A stretch of DNA of 64,000 bases from Misgurnus anguillicaudatus (Eukaryota; Chordata; Actinopteri; Cypriniformes; Cobitidae). The notes beneath the pieces were generated by a model, which was not told the origin of the DNA, did no database searches, and saw nothing but the letters and a program-made list of their open reading frames with translations. The translations under genes were made by a program, and so were the position numbers. The DNA lies in assembly GCF_027580225.2 (NCBI RefSeq), contig NC_073351.2, forward strand, positions 2,581,001-2,645,000, written 5' to 3'. Below are positions 63,908 to 64,000 of this stretch, one piece after another. Within the stretch, counting starts at the first letter, position 1, and each line of letters begins with the position of its first letter.

Positions 63908-64000
63908 AATACAAACGGGCTGGCCTCTAAACGTATTTTTTTATCCAAGTCATAGATGAATTCTCTATGAATAGTCATTATTCATCGTTTATTGCAAGAG
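63908..64000. other. Right end of window, nothing recognised
   Basis: AT-rich sequence without a recognisable feature. Confidence 0.4.

Overview
This window is eukaryotic and almost gene-free. Positions 1-61,863 are one tandem array, already under way at base 1, so its left end lies outside the window. The repeat is a dimer of about 1,076 bp made of two related halves: A (about 532 bp) and B (about 544 bp). Each half carries one tRNA-Asp/Glu-like core with internal RNA polymerase III A-box and B-box motifs. I count 51 A-type cores, about 54 B-type cores and 3 A/B hybrids, so about 108 in all. The stems of the cloverleaf are poor, so these look like tRNA-derived promoter modules or pseudogenes, not translating tRNAs. 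The mobile elements nested in and next to the array resemble dispersed repeats I remember from zebrafish and other cyprinids. A cyprinid teleost is therefore my best guess at the source (inference from memory, not a search).

Layout. From 1 to about 40.4 kb the array is plain satellite with several levels of order. Four dimer subtypes form a 4,306-bp higher-order repeat (copies at 28, 5410, 23172 and 27478). A 4,841-bp block occurs three times (11337, 16178, 35026). A 1,621-bp segment is duplicated in tandem near 31.2-34.5 kb. From 40.67 kb a TTAA-flanked MITE of about 438 bp sits at the same site in a B half in five places (40674, 45907, 51732, 57557, 60151), separated by 3, 5, 5 and 2 dimers. 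The MITE therefore inserted once and was then amplified with the satellite, giving a 5,825-bp period. Only the first MITE copy carries a further 1,558-bp hAT element (40943-42500) with a perfect 8-bp target duplication, remnants of a BED-finger transposase and a scrap of a LINE. The nesting gives a relative history: satellite, then MITE, then amplification, then hAT.

The array stops abruptly at 61,863 against an element beginning CAGGGATGGGCAG. The last 2.1 kb hold that element, a foldback element with nested inverted repeats (about 62314-62822), a short dispersed-repeat fragment near 63.2 kb and a GC-rich 55/58-bp minisatellite (63449-63907).

I see no protein-coding gene I can support. The recurring short open frames are repeat by-products. 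Nothing here forms an operon or pathway. The main interest is the large array of Pol III promoter-bearing units and the record of recombination and transposition in it.
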